A DNA stretch of 64,000 bases. Source: Boletus sp. NGJ (taxonomy: Eukaryota > Basidiomycota > Agaricomycetes > Boletales > Boletaceae). Location of the stretch: contig JAGTXK010000273.1 in the NCBI GenBank assembly GCA_019096195.1, positions 124,001-188,000 of the forward strand, in the 5' to 3' direction. The translations under genes were made by a program, and so were the position numbers. The notes beneath the pieces were generated by a model that saw only the letters and a program-made list of their open reading frames with translations, was not told the DNA's origin and did not search any database. Each line of letters begins with the position of its first letter. Within the stretch, counting starts at the first letter, position 1. Shown here piece by piece: positions 32,951 to 46,213 of this stretch.

Positions 32951-34702
32951 TACAAAATGATGGATGTGAGATTGGCTTCAGATGAGACTTAAAGTGATAC
33001 AATTGACACAAAACTAGATTTGCACTATACAAATGACATTGATATCCTAGTACATGAATAAACCATTGGCAGAATCCTCTGCATCCTCACAAACAATATA
33101 ACCTTTTAGAATGGGAAGCCAAATCCCATGCTCTGCAGACTGATATCAAAGATCATGATCTTTGGGCCCATTGTCATCACTGGATTCCATTGAAGGTCCC
33201 ATGGAACAACAACCACCCCCACCATGGTACTTCTTCTCATAGGTGACTTTTTTCTTCAATGGATCACAGGAATCAGCAATTGCCTGCCTTGATTGGCCTG
33301 TTGTGCTCTGGTCAGTGTTGCAGCACTTGCACTTTGCATCAGGACCATTTCACCACACAGTACAATCTCTTTTCAAATGAATGATATCACCTGTTGGAAT
33401 TCCAATTTCCTGAAGCATCTTGTCATCAATATTACTAAAATGTCAGGACCAATATGCTATGCAAGAAGTTTGCACTCATATATAGTGGCATCAGTGACAC
33501 CCAGATCTGTTTCAGCATACTTAAGGAACTGGGAGAGCTGTGAAGGTGATGGAAGTGAAGGTGAGGTGGTCCTTTCTGCTGCATGATGAATAGGTGTCAA
33601 TGGGGCCAGAGTGGATGTAGCATGAGGGAGGTTGGAATTGACCAACATCTGAAGTAATAAGGTAGATACTGACAATATTTGCCCATAATCAAGTCCCGAA
33701 CCATTCCGGTTTCATCACTTCCAATCCCGGAAGTATCATTCTGAAACCATATCCCAGAACCTCCAGTTCTGAGGGTTGCTTCTAAGATTTTCCTGTGCCC
33801 TTCTGCAGGTTCTAAAATGGTCATCTCAGAACTGCTCTGGAACTGTTTCTGGAACTTTTCCATGCTCATTCTGAACTCAAAATGAGCTTTTATTACAGTT
33901 AGACTTCCCATCATTTCTTATGCTTCTTTTGGGCCTGTTCATATAATATCATATATAACATAATACGAGCATACCTCCACCCATAATATATATACTGTAG
34001 TTTCCACTCACTGACACACACTTCAGTCATTTTCACCCTCTTAGGCGGCTGAGTCTTGGGCATTCCTGCCCTTTCTTAGATTCTGTCAGATACAATTGAG
34101 TTGAAGTCAGGCACTGGGTTTGGAGACAGCAGGGGCTGTGAGTGGCTTTGTGCCTTGCATGCCAGGTGCAAAATTGATGCTTTGTTGGCCATGTCAAACA
34201 ATGGTATATTGGACAGCATGGTCAGCATTGCCTGCCCTTTGTCCTATACACTGATTAGTTTTTTTTTTTTTGGAAATGCAACCATTTAATGTATGCACCA
34301 AAGCCTGAGCCCAATTGAGAACTATGGCTGGAGTAAGCTGCATGGCACCTGACAGCCCAATATATGTAAGACTCTCATCATGCTTGTTCTTGTACAATTT
34401 GATAAGCTTTGTGCACCATTGAGCAAGCTGCATGTTCAAGTCTAATGCTATTTTCAATGACAGAATGTGAATCTTGTCAAATACATTAGAAATTTATGTA
34501 ACAAGAAGGAAAAAAAAAATAGATGCCTGCTAATTGTCCAAGGTTTCTGACTCTTCACCCTCAGAGTCACCATTACCCACCTGATACAATGGGAGTTTCT
34601 TGATATTCTTCATGTCCACAAGAATTTTCATTACACCTGATGAATTGCTGGTGTTACAGATTTTTTGCACCATATTCTTGTAATCTAGCTCGTTGTCTAT
34701 GT

Positions 34703-35062
34703 TCATTGCATCACCAATGCATTGGCTAAATAAAAATTTGATGAGATGAGAACTTGAATATAGGGGGGGATTTCATATCCTTTTACCTTTGGGGCAATGA
34801 ACTTGAATGAGAACCATTGCTTGCTAGAGACCTTGTACTGCTGTTTGTTGTGCTTCTCAAGAATGCCATCTAAGAGGTCAAGGTAGTTGTTCTCTTCAAG
34901 CACAAAGAATAATTCCTTCATCTTGATGGATTTTTCTTTGCACCTGGTAGAGGGCTTGCCCTTGATAGTGAACTGTTTGCACCATGAGTAGACAGTGAGA
35001 GCTATAGCAAAGGTATACAGCCTCTCCAAGTCTGGGAAAGATTTCTCAGCTATTTCAGCCAT
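34703..35062 (-). CDS. unrecognised 119-residue frame inside the inverted-repeat segment
   Basis: It starts MAEIAEKSFPDLERL, is Lys-rich (CKEKSIKMKELFFVLEENNY) and has no motif that I know. In an AT-rich, decayed setting a 119-codon frame is notable. It could be the first part of a second element-encoded protein or of a captured host gene; the frame downstream (34.7-34.2 kb) is broken. Confidence 0.35.
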   Translation of the reverse strand: MAEIAEKSFPDLERLYTFAIALTVYSWCKQFTIKGKPSTRCKEKSIKMKELFFVLEENNYLDLLDGILEKHNKQQYKVSSKQWFSFKFIAPKVKGYEIPPYIQVLISSNFYLANALVMQ

Positions 35063-35222
35063 AGGAAATGAAGTAGAAGCTACAAATGTACTGCCATGTC
35101 ATCCGAGTCTGCTAACTGCTTACAGCTACACACACAGCTGTGCCCTGGGTCCTTGCCCAGTTGTTTTTGAGGCATGACTTTCAAGAATATGTTTTTCACA
35201 TACTTATGAAAACAACTGTAAT

Positions 35223-35545
35223 TGAAATATCTATTAGGTTATAATGAGGTAAGCACAGCCCAGTAATGAGTCTATGTGACCCCTACACTAATTTACAGTT
35301 GCTAACAGTGGGAAACCCCCAAACGATAGGTTATTAACTGACTGATGTTTATCAACAACTGTTCAGAATAATATTCTATTGAGCCCCAGAGAGAACAATG
35401 TCCTGGCCAAAAATTAATTTACTTTGAATGCAGTTGATGTGCTCTGATATCATGTCACAAAGGTTTCCCATTGCATGAAGCAGATAGATGCACTATAAAA
35501 TCTCTCCCTTCATGTGTGAAGGATCATGCCTCTCACATCAAGAAC
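35223..35545. other. right edge of the AT-rich block
   Basis: No gene seen. Composition changes from CpG-poor to CpG-containing between about 35.5 and 35.6 kb. Confidence 0.5.
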
Positions 35546-35758
35546 ATGGCTATAGAAGTAAAGTTTACTTGTCCAGCCGAAGATACGGTCAGCGGGCTGT
35601 TGGCCCACGACTTCGACGGGTAAGATCCCAGGCAGTGACATGTCGACAAGGTGCTGCAATTTGCTGCCATGAATGCCAATTCACTTCCAGGAGTTACAAA
35701 GGCTAGGGTCAGGTACACTGCTATTTCGACTTGTCATCCGAGTCCTTCATCTGTTGCA
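35546..35758 (+). pseudogene. possible small gene remnant at the block edge
   Basis: ATG 35546 opens MAIEVKFTCPAEDTVSGLLA up to a GTAAGA donor-like site. A second coding-like piece (HVDKVLQFAAMNANSLPG, then VTKARVRYTAIST) follows in another frame with no convincing intron between. I do not recognise the protein; it looks like a decayed or mis-spliced host gene. Confidence 0.25.
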
Positions 35759-35759
35759 T

Positions 35760-37323
35760 AGAGCACCCGCACATGTCGGAGGTACCACCGATCCGCGCGA
35801 GAAAGAGCACATCACCGTAACGTACAAGGCGAATCACCACATGGCAACAGTGGAGCGTGGCACATATACACAGGCAGAAAAAAGTTTGTGTCTATCTCGA
35901 TTCTCATTGAGGTCATCCACAAACCTATTCCTTTTAGATGACTTCGAATACGAGTGTCACGTACCAATCCGAGTCCAGCGGCTCTTTTTGGACAGACAAG
36001 TTCATCAGGAACTATATTGTTGTCTGTAATATGTCGTGATCAACTATGGTGTAATTTTTGGGATATGTTGAGACCAACGCCGTATTGAGAGTCAATGATC
36101 GCGCAACTGTACAAAGGCAAAGGCTCGACGGGATGAACAACGTCATGACCTCAGTATAGAAGCGCAAACACACACAGCGCCGTGAGTTAGGCCACGACAA
36201 AGGACGCCAGCGTGCCCCAACATGAATCGCGTGGAACGATCTCAAAGGATTCTAGCCTGTGGTGTTTCAAGTTAGATTAGCCACAGAAACCGGCGTTCTC
36301 GAAAACAAGCGAACGGTTTACAATTGCTCGTCGCGATGGGAAGCATACCAACTTGCCGACGGCCACCGCGATGACATACAACTAAGAAAAAAAATACATT
36401 AGATGATGGACACTCCTCTTTTTCAGTGATCACAAACAACTCGGATTGACAACCATATGTACACTGTCGATCAGCCCTGGGTAAATGTTGCGGCACCCTA
36501 GCCAACGGAAACTCGGGTTACGAGGAGGGCTTGGGAAGACTGCTTGGGGAGGGGTGGTGTTCAGTGATGTATGGAAAACGGGAGAGGAGGCATACCTCGA
36601 CACCATGTTTTGGTGTATACTACGAACGCGGCATCGACGTCGACGGTGCCGCCTGGTTCTCTGTCACCCTTGCCAGTGACTTTTAATACGACGTCTTGGT
36701 TCGAGTTGTACTTACTTGACCTGTAACGTCAGCATCCCGACTGAAAGGAGGATACCGCCTCACCGTCTTCCATCACCCTCTGCACCTCATCCCGACACTC
36801 GGCCATGATCCGCATTAATTCGTTTTGGTGGACGTGACATTCAAAGGCTAACGAGAACGGGCCAGTACTACTTCCATTCTCGGCATGACGCCAATGCTTT
36901 TGACGGCTTGTTTGGCGGCCTCCGCAAATGACAGTCTTACTCAACGTCCACCCGCACCCCCTCGCCCATCCCAACAGAGCTACCGAGATCACCCCCGGGT
37001 CATGGAAATGTTGACATTAATAAGGGGTGATATGAGGACATGACAATTAAATAACCAAGGAGACATGAATATTTGAAAGGCGATACGTTCAAGTAGCCAA
37101 GAGGAACATATTGAAAACATCAAATGTTGTATAGAATGTATAATAAGTCATGGTCGTACTCATTGGGATTAGGAAGGTGGAATGCGAGGAAGAGGGAGGG
37201 ATGTGTGACTAACTACTTGAACAAACAACAATGTATGGGGTTCTACACGGTCAAGACACCAGCTCGATTGCACGGGAGTGGAAGGATGAACCAGCCCGCA
37301 TTGGCGGCTTATCGACGCGCATA
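35760..37323. other. 1.5 kb without a confident gene
   Basis: The minus-strand frame 36992-36729 ends in a Cys-containing tail (FECHVHQNELMRIMAEC). I considered a small CHCH-type mitochondrial protein, but the CX9C pairs are not there. Other frames show no family features. Confidence 0.35.
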
Positions 37324-38447
37324 TCATCGTCTAGCGATGCGTTTACGTTGTGGGCCGTCCTCTTCAACATCCATCGAGTCACCCGATTGGACGGGCAGCT
37401 GCACGTGACCTGCGGAACGTTGACTTCGAGTCCGTCTCCTTGAATTTCCGGAAGTGGAAGTGACTGTTGAGGGAGTGCTGCTGCTAGAAGGCGAGAGGAC
37501 ATCGACAGCAGCCGTCGATGGGGTCGCATCGAGCATCATCATGACCGCGTGTCTGCGTTTCGCGCCTGCTGAAAAGTCGGTGTCAGGCAGAGTGGGTATC
37601 GGAGTAATTGCGGGGACACGGAAGAGATTCTCGGAGGAACCGAGGGGAGAGGATGTGGATGATGTCAATGGAGTGGATGCAGTGTCGGAAATGTCTTTGC
37701 GTGCACAAGGTGGACGTGCTTTAGTGATGCGTGGATTGGCACTTGTAAGAGTTGGTCTGGCGGGGGTCATAGTGGGTGATGGGGACGATGGGTGATGTGG
37801 TAAATTGATGTTATTCGACAGGACAGGGGAATGAGGTGTGAGCGGGGCAGGCACCGGCTGAGGTGGGGTGAGTTCATCTAACAAGGTTATTCGATGAATA
37901 ATATCTTACAGGGCCATCGTCTGGTCTATAGGAAGTGGATATTGTCTGTGCTGGTTTTTGAGAAGTAGAAGGGAATGCATGGGTGTCCTTGGGTGCATCG
38001 GAGCGAGTGGTTGGCGGGGTGATTCTCGCACGTTCACGTTCCTTCTCGCGCTCCTCGTCCTCATCCTCTTCTTCCTCCCTCGACTTGACTGCCTCCATTC
38101 TTGCTTCTATCCAGTCCAGGATGCGACCGACTGTCATCTCGCCGCTATGTACGTTATGGTCAGAGGGAGCGATGCCACCTGCGGAGACGCCTTGCTGAAT
38201 CATGATCATGAGATCCTGGCAGGCTCCTGCATAACCAGCATTGTATGCGCGTTTTGAAGCATGTCGCGAGGATCTGTACAGGGTTGTGATGCTGAGTGCG
38301 GCGGCTGGGGGAGGGGAATATGAGTGAATGGGTTAGCGCAGGGAAACGGGACGGACCTTTGAAGTTGTTGAGGAGCTCCTTTTCTGCCTTTTCAAAGTTG
38401 GATGCTGGGAGCGACTTTGCGAGTCCGTTCAAGTCAAGAGATTCCAT
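37324..38447 (-). CDS. HAPSTR1/C16orf72-like stress-response protein
   Basis: Exons 38447-38357, 38304-37910 and 37857-37324 join to 339 codons plus stop; both introns are about 52 bases. The N-terminal region NNF-KAAALSITTLYRSS, KRAYNAGYAGACQDLM and MTVGRILDWIEARMEA resembles the conserved helical start of human HAPSTR1 (FQNAATAVTNLYKES, then an SFDIGIQIGY and DVLAWVK pattern). An acidic EEEEDEDEEREKERER stretch, a disordered Ser/Pro region and a KRRHAVMMMLD motif follow, with a basic tail QRKRIARR. HAPSTR1 works with the HUWE1 ubiquitin ligase in nuclear stress signalling; that role here is inferred. It is divergently placed from the ABC transporter, with 184 bp between the starts. Confidence 0.55.
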
Positions 38448-38631
38448 CGCTGTCGTCGTCGTCGTCGTCGTCGGGTTTGCGGGGAATATATTACCGTTGA
38501 GAGCTGGATTAGCTGATGTTCTGCGCAAATTTCTGATGCACATATTCGTCCGATTTCTGCACTATTATGGGAATGCGCTACGGGTGTCGGGCTACTTAAA
38601 CATTCGGCTGGGGCCGCGTCGTCTTCTCTCC

Positions 38632-41600
38632 ATGGACGGTTTTCAGCTCTGCGGTCGGGCGAGTCTGCTCGACCTGTCAGACTCGTGCATTCGCGTCACC
38701 TGGGCCGCGCTCGCCCCCGTCGTCCTCGTCGTCGCCCTTTGTCTCTTCTCCATCCCGCTCCCACTCCCCGCCTTCGCAAGGAAGCTCGGCCGTACGCTCA
38801 GGTCGCCCTTGGACGAGTTTCTGACTCTCCGCGAGGCAGAAGCCTTGGATGCTGGCGAACCCAACGCGGTGTATGCCACCGCCACCAATAGTACAGTCTC
38901 GCTCTGGCGCACGGTGGCACTCGCGTTCATGGCACTCGTGCAAGCCCTTATCTGGTTGTCTGCCGGCGCGTACATCATCATCACCCACGAAAATGACACC
39001 TGGATGGGTGTATGCGCTGTCTTGGTTGGCTCCACCTGGGTCTATGGTGTCACCAAACCCGTTTTTTGGCCCAAGGCAACCGCGCACCTGGATCTTTTCT
39101 GGCTGTATTTTGTCCATCTCGTGTTTGGCGTTGTCGTCCTCGGCGGTATTATCTACGATCATGAAATCTTCCACGTGCCTCTGGAACCCCGCATCGAGTT
39201 TGCTTCGCTAATATTCAACTTGGTCGCTATCCTCATCGAGCTGGCACTTATCTCAACAATGCCTATGGAATTCCCAAGCGGTCACATCAAGAAGGAAGAT
39301 ATCGTGAGTGTCACGCGACCACCTCTCGCCCGCCGTTAACCCGCCTATATGCGTCCAGTCCCTCAAGTATTCCCCGGAAGACTATGTTACCATCATTCAA
39401 TGGGTTACCTTCAGCTGGGTTTACCCGCTCGTCAAGCGAGGTACCAGTACGACCATGAATGAAGAAGATGTTTGGGATCTCAGTCCAACGTCCCAATCCC
39501 GGCCCGTATTCGGCAAGTTCACTACCATCAAGTAGGTTCACTGTATCCCTTCAAGGACGCTTTTTGATGGTATCTCAGAGGGGCATCCCTTCTCCGTCGC
39601 CTTTTCTGGGCAAACTCTTTAGATCTCATGTGAGTATCTCGTATTTTATGTTTATCTTTTCTGATGCTTATTATTTTCCAGCATCGATTTTTGCCTGACG
39701 TTTGTCAGTGTCCTGTTCAATTATGCCTCTCCATTCTTCCTCAAGTAAGTGCGTCTTGCGTAAAAATAGTGTCGACTAAGTTCATTCTTCAGGGCTATTC
39801 TCGATTCCATCAAGCCTGACGCTACCGAGGCACAGCGTGCAATGGCATACATATACGCGTTCTTGGCATTCCTATGCACGATACTCAAAGTACGGCTATT
39901 GGTTTCTTCCATGCATGGAGCGTATAACAAATCCAAACACAGGCTCAAGCAGATGTTCAACATCTTTGGTATGGCAGACGTGCTGCCACGCGCATGCGTA
40001 TAGAGCTCATGGCCGCCATCTACGACAAAGCGCTCAAGCGCAGGGATTATTCAGGTGTTGTAGATAAGGACAAACTGAAGGCCGACGCAGATAAGAAGGC
40101 CGGCATCGCACCTTCCGAGAACCCATCCGGAGACGACCCCAAAGCTGGCGCCGATGTCGGCAAGATTGTCAATTTGATGGCCGTTGATGCAAATAGGATC
40201 GCCATGATGGTTTCGGGAATGTATTTCATCTACGGAGGTAGGTCTGATGATGTTTGTGACAAAGACATTGGGTAATAACTATGATCCAGGTCCTTTTGAA
40301 ATCATCATTGCTTCGGCATTTCTGTACAAGTATGTCTTGTTTGGTATCGTGCAGGTTATGGGCTCATCCTGCGCATAGCCTCCTTGGCATTTCTGCTTTC
40401 GCAGGGTTTATTGTCTTGCTTATCGGATGGCCGCTGAATAGCTACGTGATGAGGCGCAGCATCCGCATCCAAAAGGGCGTTTCTGCGTCGCGTGATAAGC
40501 GTATGGCAGTTCTGAATGAGCTCATCGGTGCCGTGAAATTCATCAAGTTCTTTGCCTGGGAAGAACGATGGATCGAGCGGGCGATGGATGCGAGAGGAGT
40601 CGAAATGAATTGGATGGTCAAATGTGCGTCACCTTTTCATTTGGGTCCGTGATCAACGATTGAGAAGGCTTTCCATGCGACGACACTGTCCCAATCATCC
40701 AGCCCGTCTCAACTCAATCATGTTCACCGCTCTCTGGACTTCAGCACCTATTATCGTCTCCCTTATTTCGTTCTTTGCGTATGTTTACCAGGGAAACCAG
40801 CTGACGGTTTCTGTCGCGTTCACTTCCATCACATTGTTTGGAATGATTCGGTAAGACGAAGTTTACTCTTAACTTGCCTGCATCCTCAACAACATTGAAC
40901 AGCCAGCCATTGAACATTATCCCTGCTTGGATTGTCCAAATACTCCAGGCAAGCCGATCAACCTTGTGTACATGCCAAAGTTCGCTTATTCAGTTGCTTC
41001 TTTGTGCGATTAGACCGGTGTAGCACTGAAGCGCATCGAGACGTATCTCGAAGAGGAAGAAGTGACGGAACAGGTGTCGTCGCTCAAGCGTGCTCGGGTG
41101 CCTGCAGATTCACTTGCCGCGGATGGGGGTCTTGCGATTGAGAGTGGCTCGTTTAAGTGGAATGAGGTACCGGAGCAGGAGATCAAGGATGCGGTAAAGG
41201 GCAAGACAAATGGGAATACCAAGAATGGCAAGTCGAGTCGGAGCCCGAGTGATGGGACGGATACGGCTGTCGATGCGGAGAGTTTGTCGGGCAGGTCTGG
41301 GATTGAGGATCACAAGTTTGAACTGCAGGATATTTCGGTGCGGTTCCCAGAAGGCGAGCTGACGCTGATCACCGGTCCGACTGCGAGCGGCAAGTCTGCT
41401 TTACTGGTGAGTCCTTGTTTCGCGAGAGCAATCAAGTTTCTTAGCTGGATTTTGCCTTAGCTGGCGCTTTTGGGTGAAATGACGATCACCAACGGAAAAC
41501 TCATTATGTCTAAAAACACCTCCGACATTGATGAACATGGAACCATGAACGCCATATCTTATGCTGCACAATCGCCCTGGTTGCGACACCAATCTATCAA

Positions 41601-44600
41601 GGACAATATTCTATTTGGTTGCCCATACGACGAGGAAAGATATAATGCAGTCGTGGAATGCTGTGCTCTGAAACCTGATTTGGATATTTTCGAAGATGGG
41701 GACCAGACGGAAATTGGCGCAAGGTGGGTTTCGTCCAAAAGAAAAGTTGCAGGGTATTGAGCGTCTTACATAGGGGTGTGAGCTTGTCTGGCGGACAGAA
41801 GGCTCGGTGAGTTTAGGAATGGTGTGTGTGGACATAACAGTCACGGTTACGCTAATCGCCGTTCCCAGTGTCGCGCTTGCTCGAGCTGTCTATGCTCGCA
41901 CGAAATACATCTTGTTAGACGACCCCTTGAGTGCTGTCGTATGTTCCTTACCTACCCATCCATTAGAGGGTTCGCTGATTATATGATGGCTTATAGGACA
42001 GCCACACCGCGAGATTCTTGTACGACAAGCTCTTGCGTGGGCCCCTCCTCGCCAACCGCACGGTTGTAAGTTTCTGTCCGTGTAGACAAAAACATGTGTT
42101 ACATGTGTTTAATCTATGCGCTAGATTCTTGTTACCCATCATGTCGAACTTGTCCTCCCTGGAGCCTACTACCTGGTTCGGATGCTTGACGGACGGATTG
42201 ATACACAAGGAACAGTAAAAGATTTGCGCGCCCAGGGTGTCTTGGAATATATCACTCAGGATGCAGAAGCAGATGCGAAGCAAGAAGAGCTTGTCGCTGC
42301 GAGCGAGGTGCCTGTAGACATTCTTCCTGCGGAGCCTGCCAAGGATGGATCAAAGAAGCCGAGGAAGCTGATCAAAGACGAGCATAGGGAGAGCGGCGGT
42401 GTCAAGTGGTCGGTCTATAACGCATATCTAATGGCCTCGTCAGTTTTTTTTTTCCCCCGTTGACTCGTGGCAGAGATGACTTCTTACGTGATGGATACCC
42501 AGGTCGTATTGGACGTGGTTCATATTGAGCGTGTTGATCATTTGTTCGCAGGGTTTGGGGGTCACCGAGAAGCTTTGGGTTCGCGTGAGTACCGCTGAAT
42601 GAGAGACTAGTTCGGACACTGATTAATATGTTCAGGAATGGGGTCAGGCTTACGGTAACAGCACGACGGCCGCGCCATATTCCTTTGCCTCGACTGTCTT
42701 GACGGAGAATGAAGCACTGATGAATGGCTTCCTCCCCTCGCACGACATTGGGCACTACTCGAATCCCTATTATCACCTTCAAGCTTCTCACAAGGTACTG
42801 TGGTTCACTTTTCCCGATGCCAACGAGGAACCGCTGTTCTACGTTGGTGTTTACGGTGCGATTGGTCTCGCAACGGCGATTGTCAGTATTATGTCGACGA
42901 CGGTGCAGTACACGGGTGCCCTGAGGGCATCGAGGCTGATTTTCAAGCGGCTGTTGGAGGGTGTGGTGAGAGCCACGATGCGCTGGCATGACGTCACACC
43001 TCAAGGTGAGTGCTGAATGATCGAGATAGTTGACTTGGTTGATTGACTGATGGTTGGCGGCATAGGTCGTATGCTGAACCGGTTTGGCAAAGACATTGAG
43101 ACGATAGACAACAACTTGGCTGGCTCGTTGTCGGCTGTGAACTCGTCTTTAGCCACCTTTGCTGCTGCCATTATCACTGTTGGGTACGTGGTCTCTTACT
43201 CTTTGGACGATGAAACTCATTGAACTGTGTTTGGGCTCGTAGCGTCGTGTTTCCGTGGTTCTTGATTCCCGCTTTCGTTATCGGCTTCTTCTATCGCATG
43301 CTAGCCATTGGGTACTTGCACACGGGCCGCGATCTCCGTCGCATGGAGTCTAACTCTCGGTCACCGATTTTCTCCGGGTTTGGAGAGCTGCTGGAGGGTA
43401 TTGTAACCGTTCGTGCCTTCTCGGCGGAGCGTCGATTTTTGGATGATTTGCACAGTAAGATCGATGTGACGACAAAGGTCGGTGTTTCCTGATTCCTCTC
43501 CACACTACATGAATTTAACGCATGAATGCATAGATGTGGTACAATTTCTGGATGACTAACCGATGGCTATTGCTCAACTTTGACGCGCTCGGTGGTCTGG
43601 CGGTGCTGATAACGACGTTATTTGCACTCTCCGGATACGTCACGGCTGGTACTGCTGGTCTTTGCATCACAAGTGCGATGACGTTCACGATGAGCGTGTA
43701 TTGGGCGTGTCGCTTCTGGACTGCTCTCGAGCTTGATCTGAAGTATATCTCCCTACATGCTCTAGCTGTTCCGTCCGACTAACGGGTTTTCTTGATCAGC
43801 TCCGTCGAGCGTGTTGTCGAGTACCTCGAACTCCCCCAAGAACCACCTGCTATCATCGAATCAAACCGTCCACCTGCGTACTGGCCCTCAGGCACGAGCT
43901 CAAACCCGTTGGTCAGTGTCGAAGATTTGGTGATCAAGTACGCGCCGGAGCTTCCGCCAGTGTTGAAGAGTGTGTCGTTCCAGCTCAGTGCTAGGGAGCG
44001 GATAGGTCTTTTGGGAAGGACGGGTAGTGGCAAATCGACGTTGGCCATGAGCATTTTGAGATTCGTGGATCCGGCGGAGGGACGAATCGTGATCGATGGG
44101 ATTGACATATCAAAAATTGGCGTCCATGATTTGAGATCACGCTTGGTGAGTGTTTGGGTGGAATTTGGATGGGCGAGGTCAAGGCTGATTGAGACATAGA
44201 CGTTCATTCCTCAAGATGCTACATTATTTTCTGGGACATTGAGGGATAACCTAGATCCCTTCAGTGAGTGTTTCTAGGTGAGGACTTGTTGGTGTTCATG
44301 TTTTATTTCACAGATGAACATGATGACATCGAATGCTTGGACGTTCTTTACCGCGTTCAAATGCTCACCGAGAGTGGCTATCAATCGCAACGCAACTCTC
44401 AAACGCCCAGTAGAGCGTCCACGCCTGCTGAAGATGGTACCTCTGTCGCAGCTTCAACCTCCGCGACCGAGGTAGACAGTAAGACAACCATTTCGCTCGA
44501 GACCCAAGTCTCTGCGGGTGGTACCAACTTTTCACAAGGCCAACGACAATTGATCGCAATGGCACGTGCATTGTTGAGACGAAGCTCAATCATCGTGCTC

Positions 44601-45006
44601 GATGAAGCGACGAGCAGTATTGATTTCGAGACGGATGCCAAGATTCAAGCGACGATCAGGGAGGAGTTTGGGGGTTCGCTGTTGTTGACGGGTGCGTCCA
44701 CCCTATGGCATGAATTGATCTGTGTGTGTGTTGACGGGGCGGTTTGGTGTAGTGGCGCATAGGCTGAGGACGGTGATCGATTACGATCGGTTGATCGTGT
44801 TGGATAAGGGCGAGGTGGGTGAACGCTCTGATCTTGGCTGTTTCCAATACTGAGTGTGTGCACAGGTGGCCGAGTTTGACACGCCGCTGAACCTGATCCA
44901 AAAAGAGGACGGAATATTCAGAAACATGTGTCTGAAAAGTGGAACGTACGCCGAGTTGGAGGGTGCGGCGAGGGCAAAATCGGAGAGGGATCTTGCGCGG
45001 CAATAA
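38632..45006 (+). CDS. ABCC-type (MRP/YBT1-like) ABC transporter, many exons
   Basis: The first exon from ATG 38632 ([18 protein letters not shown]) encodes an extra N-terminal membrane domain. About 20 short introns follow. The first transmembrane domain spans about 39.4-40.95 kb. NBD1 has Walker A GPTASGKS (41.38 kb), signature LSGGQKAR (41.79 kb) and Walker [12 protein letters not shown] (41.92 kb). The second membrane domain is at 42.45-43.79 kb. NBD2 has Walker A GRTGSGKS (44.02 kb), signature FSQGQRQ (44.54 kb) and Walker [13 protein letters not shown] (44.61 kb). The C-terminus is ERDLARQ. TMD0-TMD1-NBD1-TMD2-NBD2 is the full ABCC layout, about 1,450 residues, acting at the vacuole or plasma membrane on conjugated organic anions or drugs. 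All catalytic motifs are present, so it looks functional. The substrate cannot be read from sequence. Confidence 0.9.
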
Positions 45007-45344
45007 GAGCCTTTAGTATACTCGGGACGTGTCTTTGATCCAAGTGTACTACTACTGGAATAGTGATATGACATTGCTCCATGTGATCGTCACCACGTTG
45101 AGTAAGTTGGTTACGAAGAACTTGAAACATCCCTTTCGTCCTTTCGTATGGAATACGGCCTTTAGCAAACTATTCGTCAGCTAGAGCGTATGCTTCAGCT
45201 TCACGTCGTCGCAGCAGAGGCTACGAGTTGGCGTCATCGTCAGACGAGGCTACACAGTCTACGACACAAGAACCTGGTAGACCGTGACCCGCTCAGAAAA
45301 GGCAGCGTAATATGTCGCCTGTTCTCGTTCTATCCTGATCATGG
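45007..45344. other. gap between ABC transporter and paralog cluster
   Basis: Nothing seen except the ABC gene's 3' end and, from about 45.3 kb, intron-like sequence of the truncated paralog. Confidence 0.4.
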
Positions 45345-45745
45345 ATGATATTAGCAGCATATGGACTTCCCACAGCGCTTCTCCGTAACGATACCCAGGA
45401 CCGTTCTCAAACCGGAAGCGATCGTACCCTTTGCGACTGGTGTTATGGTCTCCACGTATTCCTCGTCGTTGTGCTCGTCGGCATGTCGCTGACACACCCG
45501 GAACATCAATTCTCAGTCTCCGTCCACATCACCACTGCTAGCATCGCCTTGAAAGCATCTCTCCAGGCATTTTTTCGGTAAGTTTTACATCGACGTGCTC
45601 GGTGGATAGGTTATCCCAGTGACGTGACGGCCACTTACCGGAAAGGTATGTAGTACACCGCAGCTCTAGTGCTGATGACACGACATCTCGGGATATCCGC
45701 CATGTCGAATGCGACAGAACCTCACGGCCGTGACCGTAGAATGCC
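45345..45745 (+). pseudogene. truncated copy of the tandem membrane-protein family
   Basis: The exon after CCCACAG (about 45375) encodes LLRNDTQDRSQTG, CYGLHVFLVVVLVGMSLTHP and FSVSVHITTASIALKASLQA, the same exon as in the gene at 46214 (CYGLHVFLVAIHVVLVGMLF, THPEHSFSVSINNTGATIAL). The next exon is recognisable by DNA similarity around 45655-45730 but shifted, and the rest of the gene is missing. Confidence 0.65.
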
Positions 45746-46213
45746 ACATGAGAGCAAGTTTAGTCGGCCTGAAACATCCGATGGTCGTGCTCAGCACAAC
45801 AAAATTCTCATCGAGCCCAGCAACTCGTGTTCAGTAAATGGGTTTCCATAGCTCATGGACTAAAAACCCGAGTTCACAGGCGAGTTGTAGCTGTGCTTCC
45901 TTGGAGACCAAGTTGTTGATTGGCGTGAGACGTCGTACCTCACTCTACTTTCGACAGGGTTATATCCTTAAACTAACGGATAGCACGTCTGTACAGCAAA
46001 AATAAAGACGGATGCAGTCGTACGATGGACCTACATGGATAATAGATTGCTATAACGCCGAGCATGGCGGTGGAATAGCCCAAGTTGGCTTTCGACACGT
46101 CAAGCACGGGGAATCTGACTAATCGGTCCTATCGAGGTCGGGAAGAGCCAAGGGAAGAGTCGCCTATCCCTCCCTCTTCCCATCCTCCCGTCCAACTACG
46201 GACAGCCGCCAAC

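Larger units (their letters stand above)
32083..35222. mobile_element. 3.1-kb segment bounded by imperfect inverted repeats
   Basis: The stretch 32083-32180 (TTACAGCTATTTTCATAAGT...) recurs inverted at 35120-35222 (TTACAGTTGTTTTCATAAGT... on the minus strand), roughly four bases in five alike over about 95 bp. Inside are IS630/Tc1-like transposase remains (plus strand) and an unrelated minus-strand frame. It may be one composite DNA transposon, or two related fragments facing each other. Confidence 0.5.

Noticed and set aside
36729-36992. Small CHCH/CMC-type mitochondrial protein
   Set aside because: The Cys residues do not form the two CX9C pairs, and no splice model that I tried gave them.
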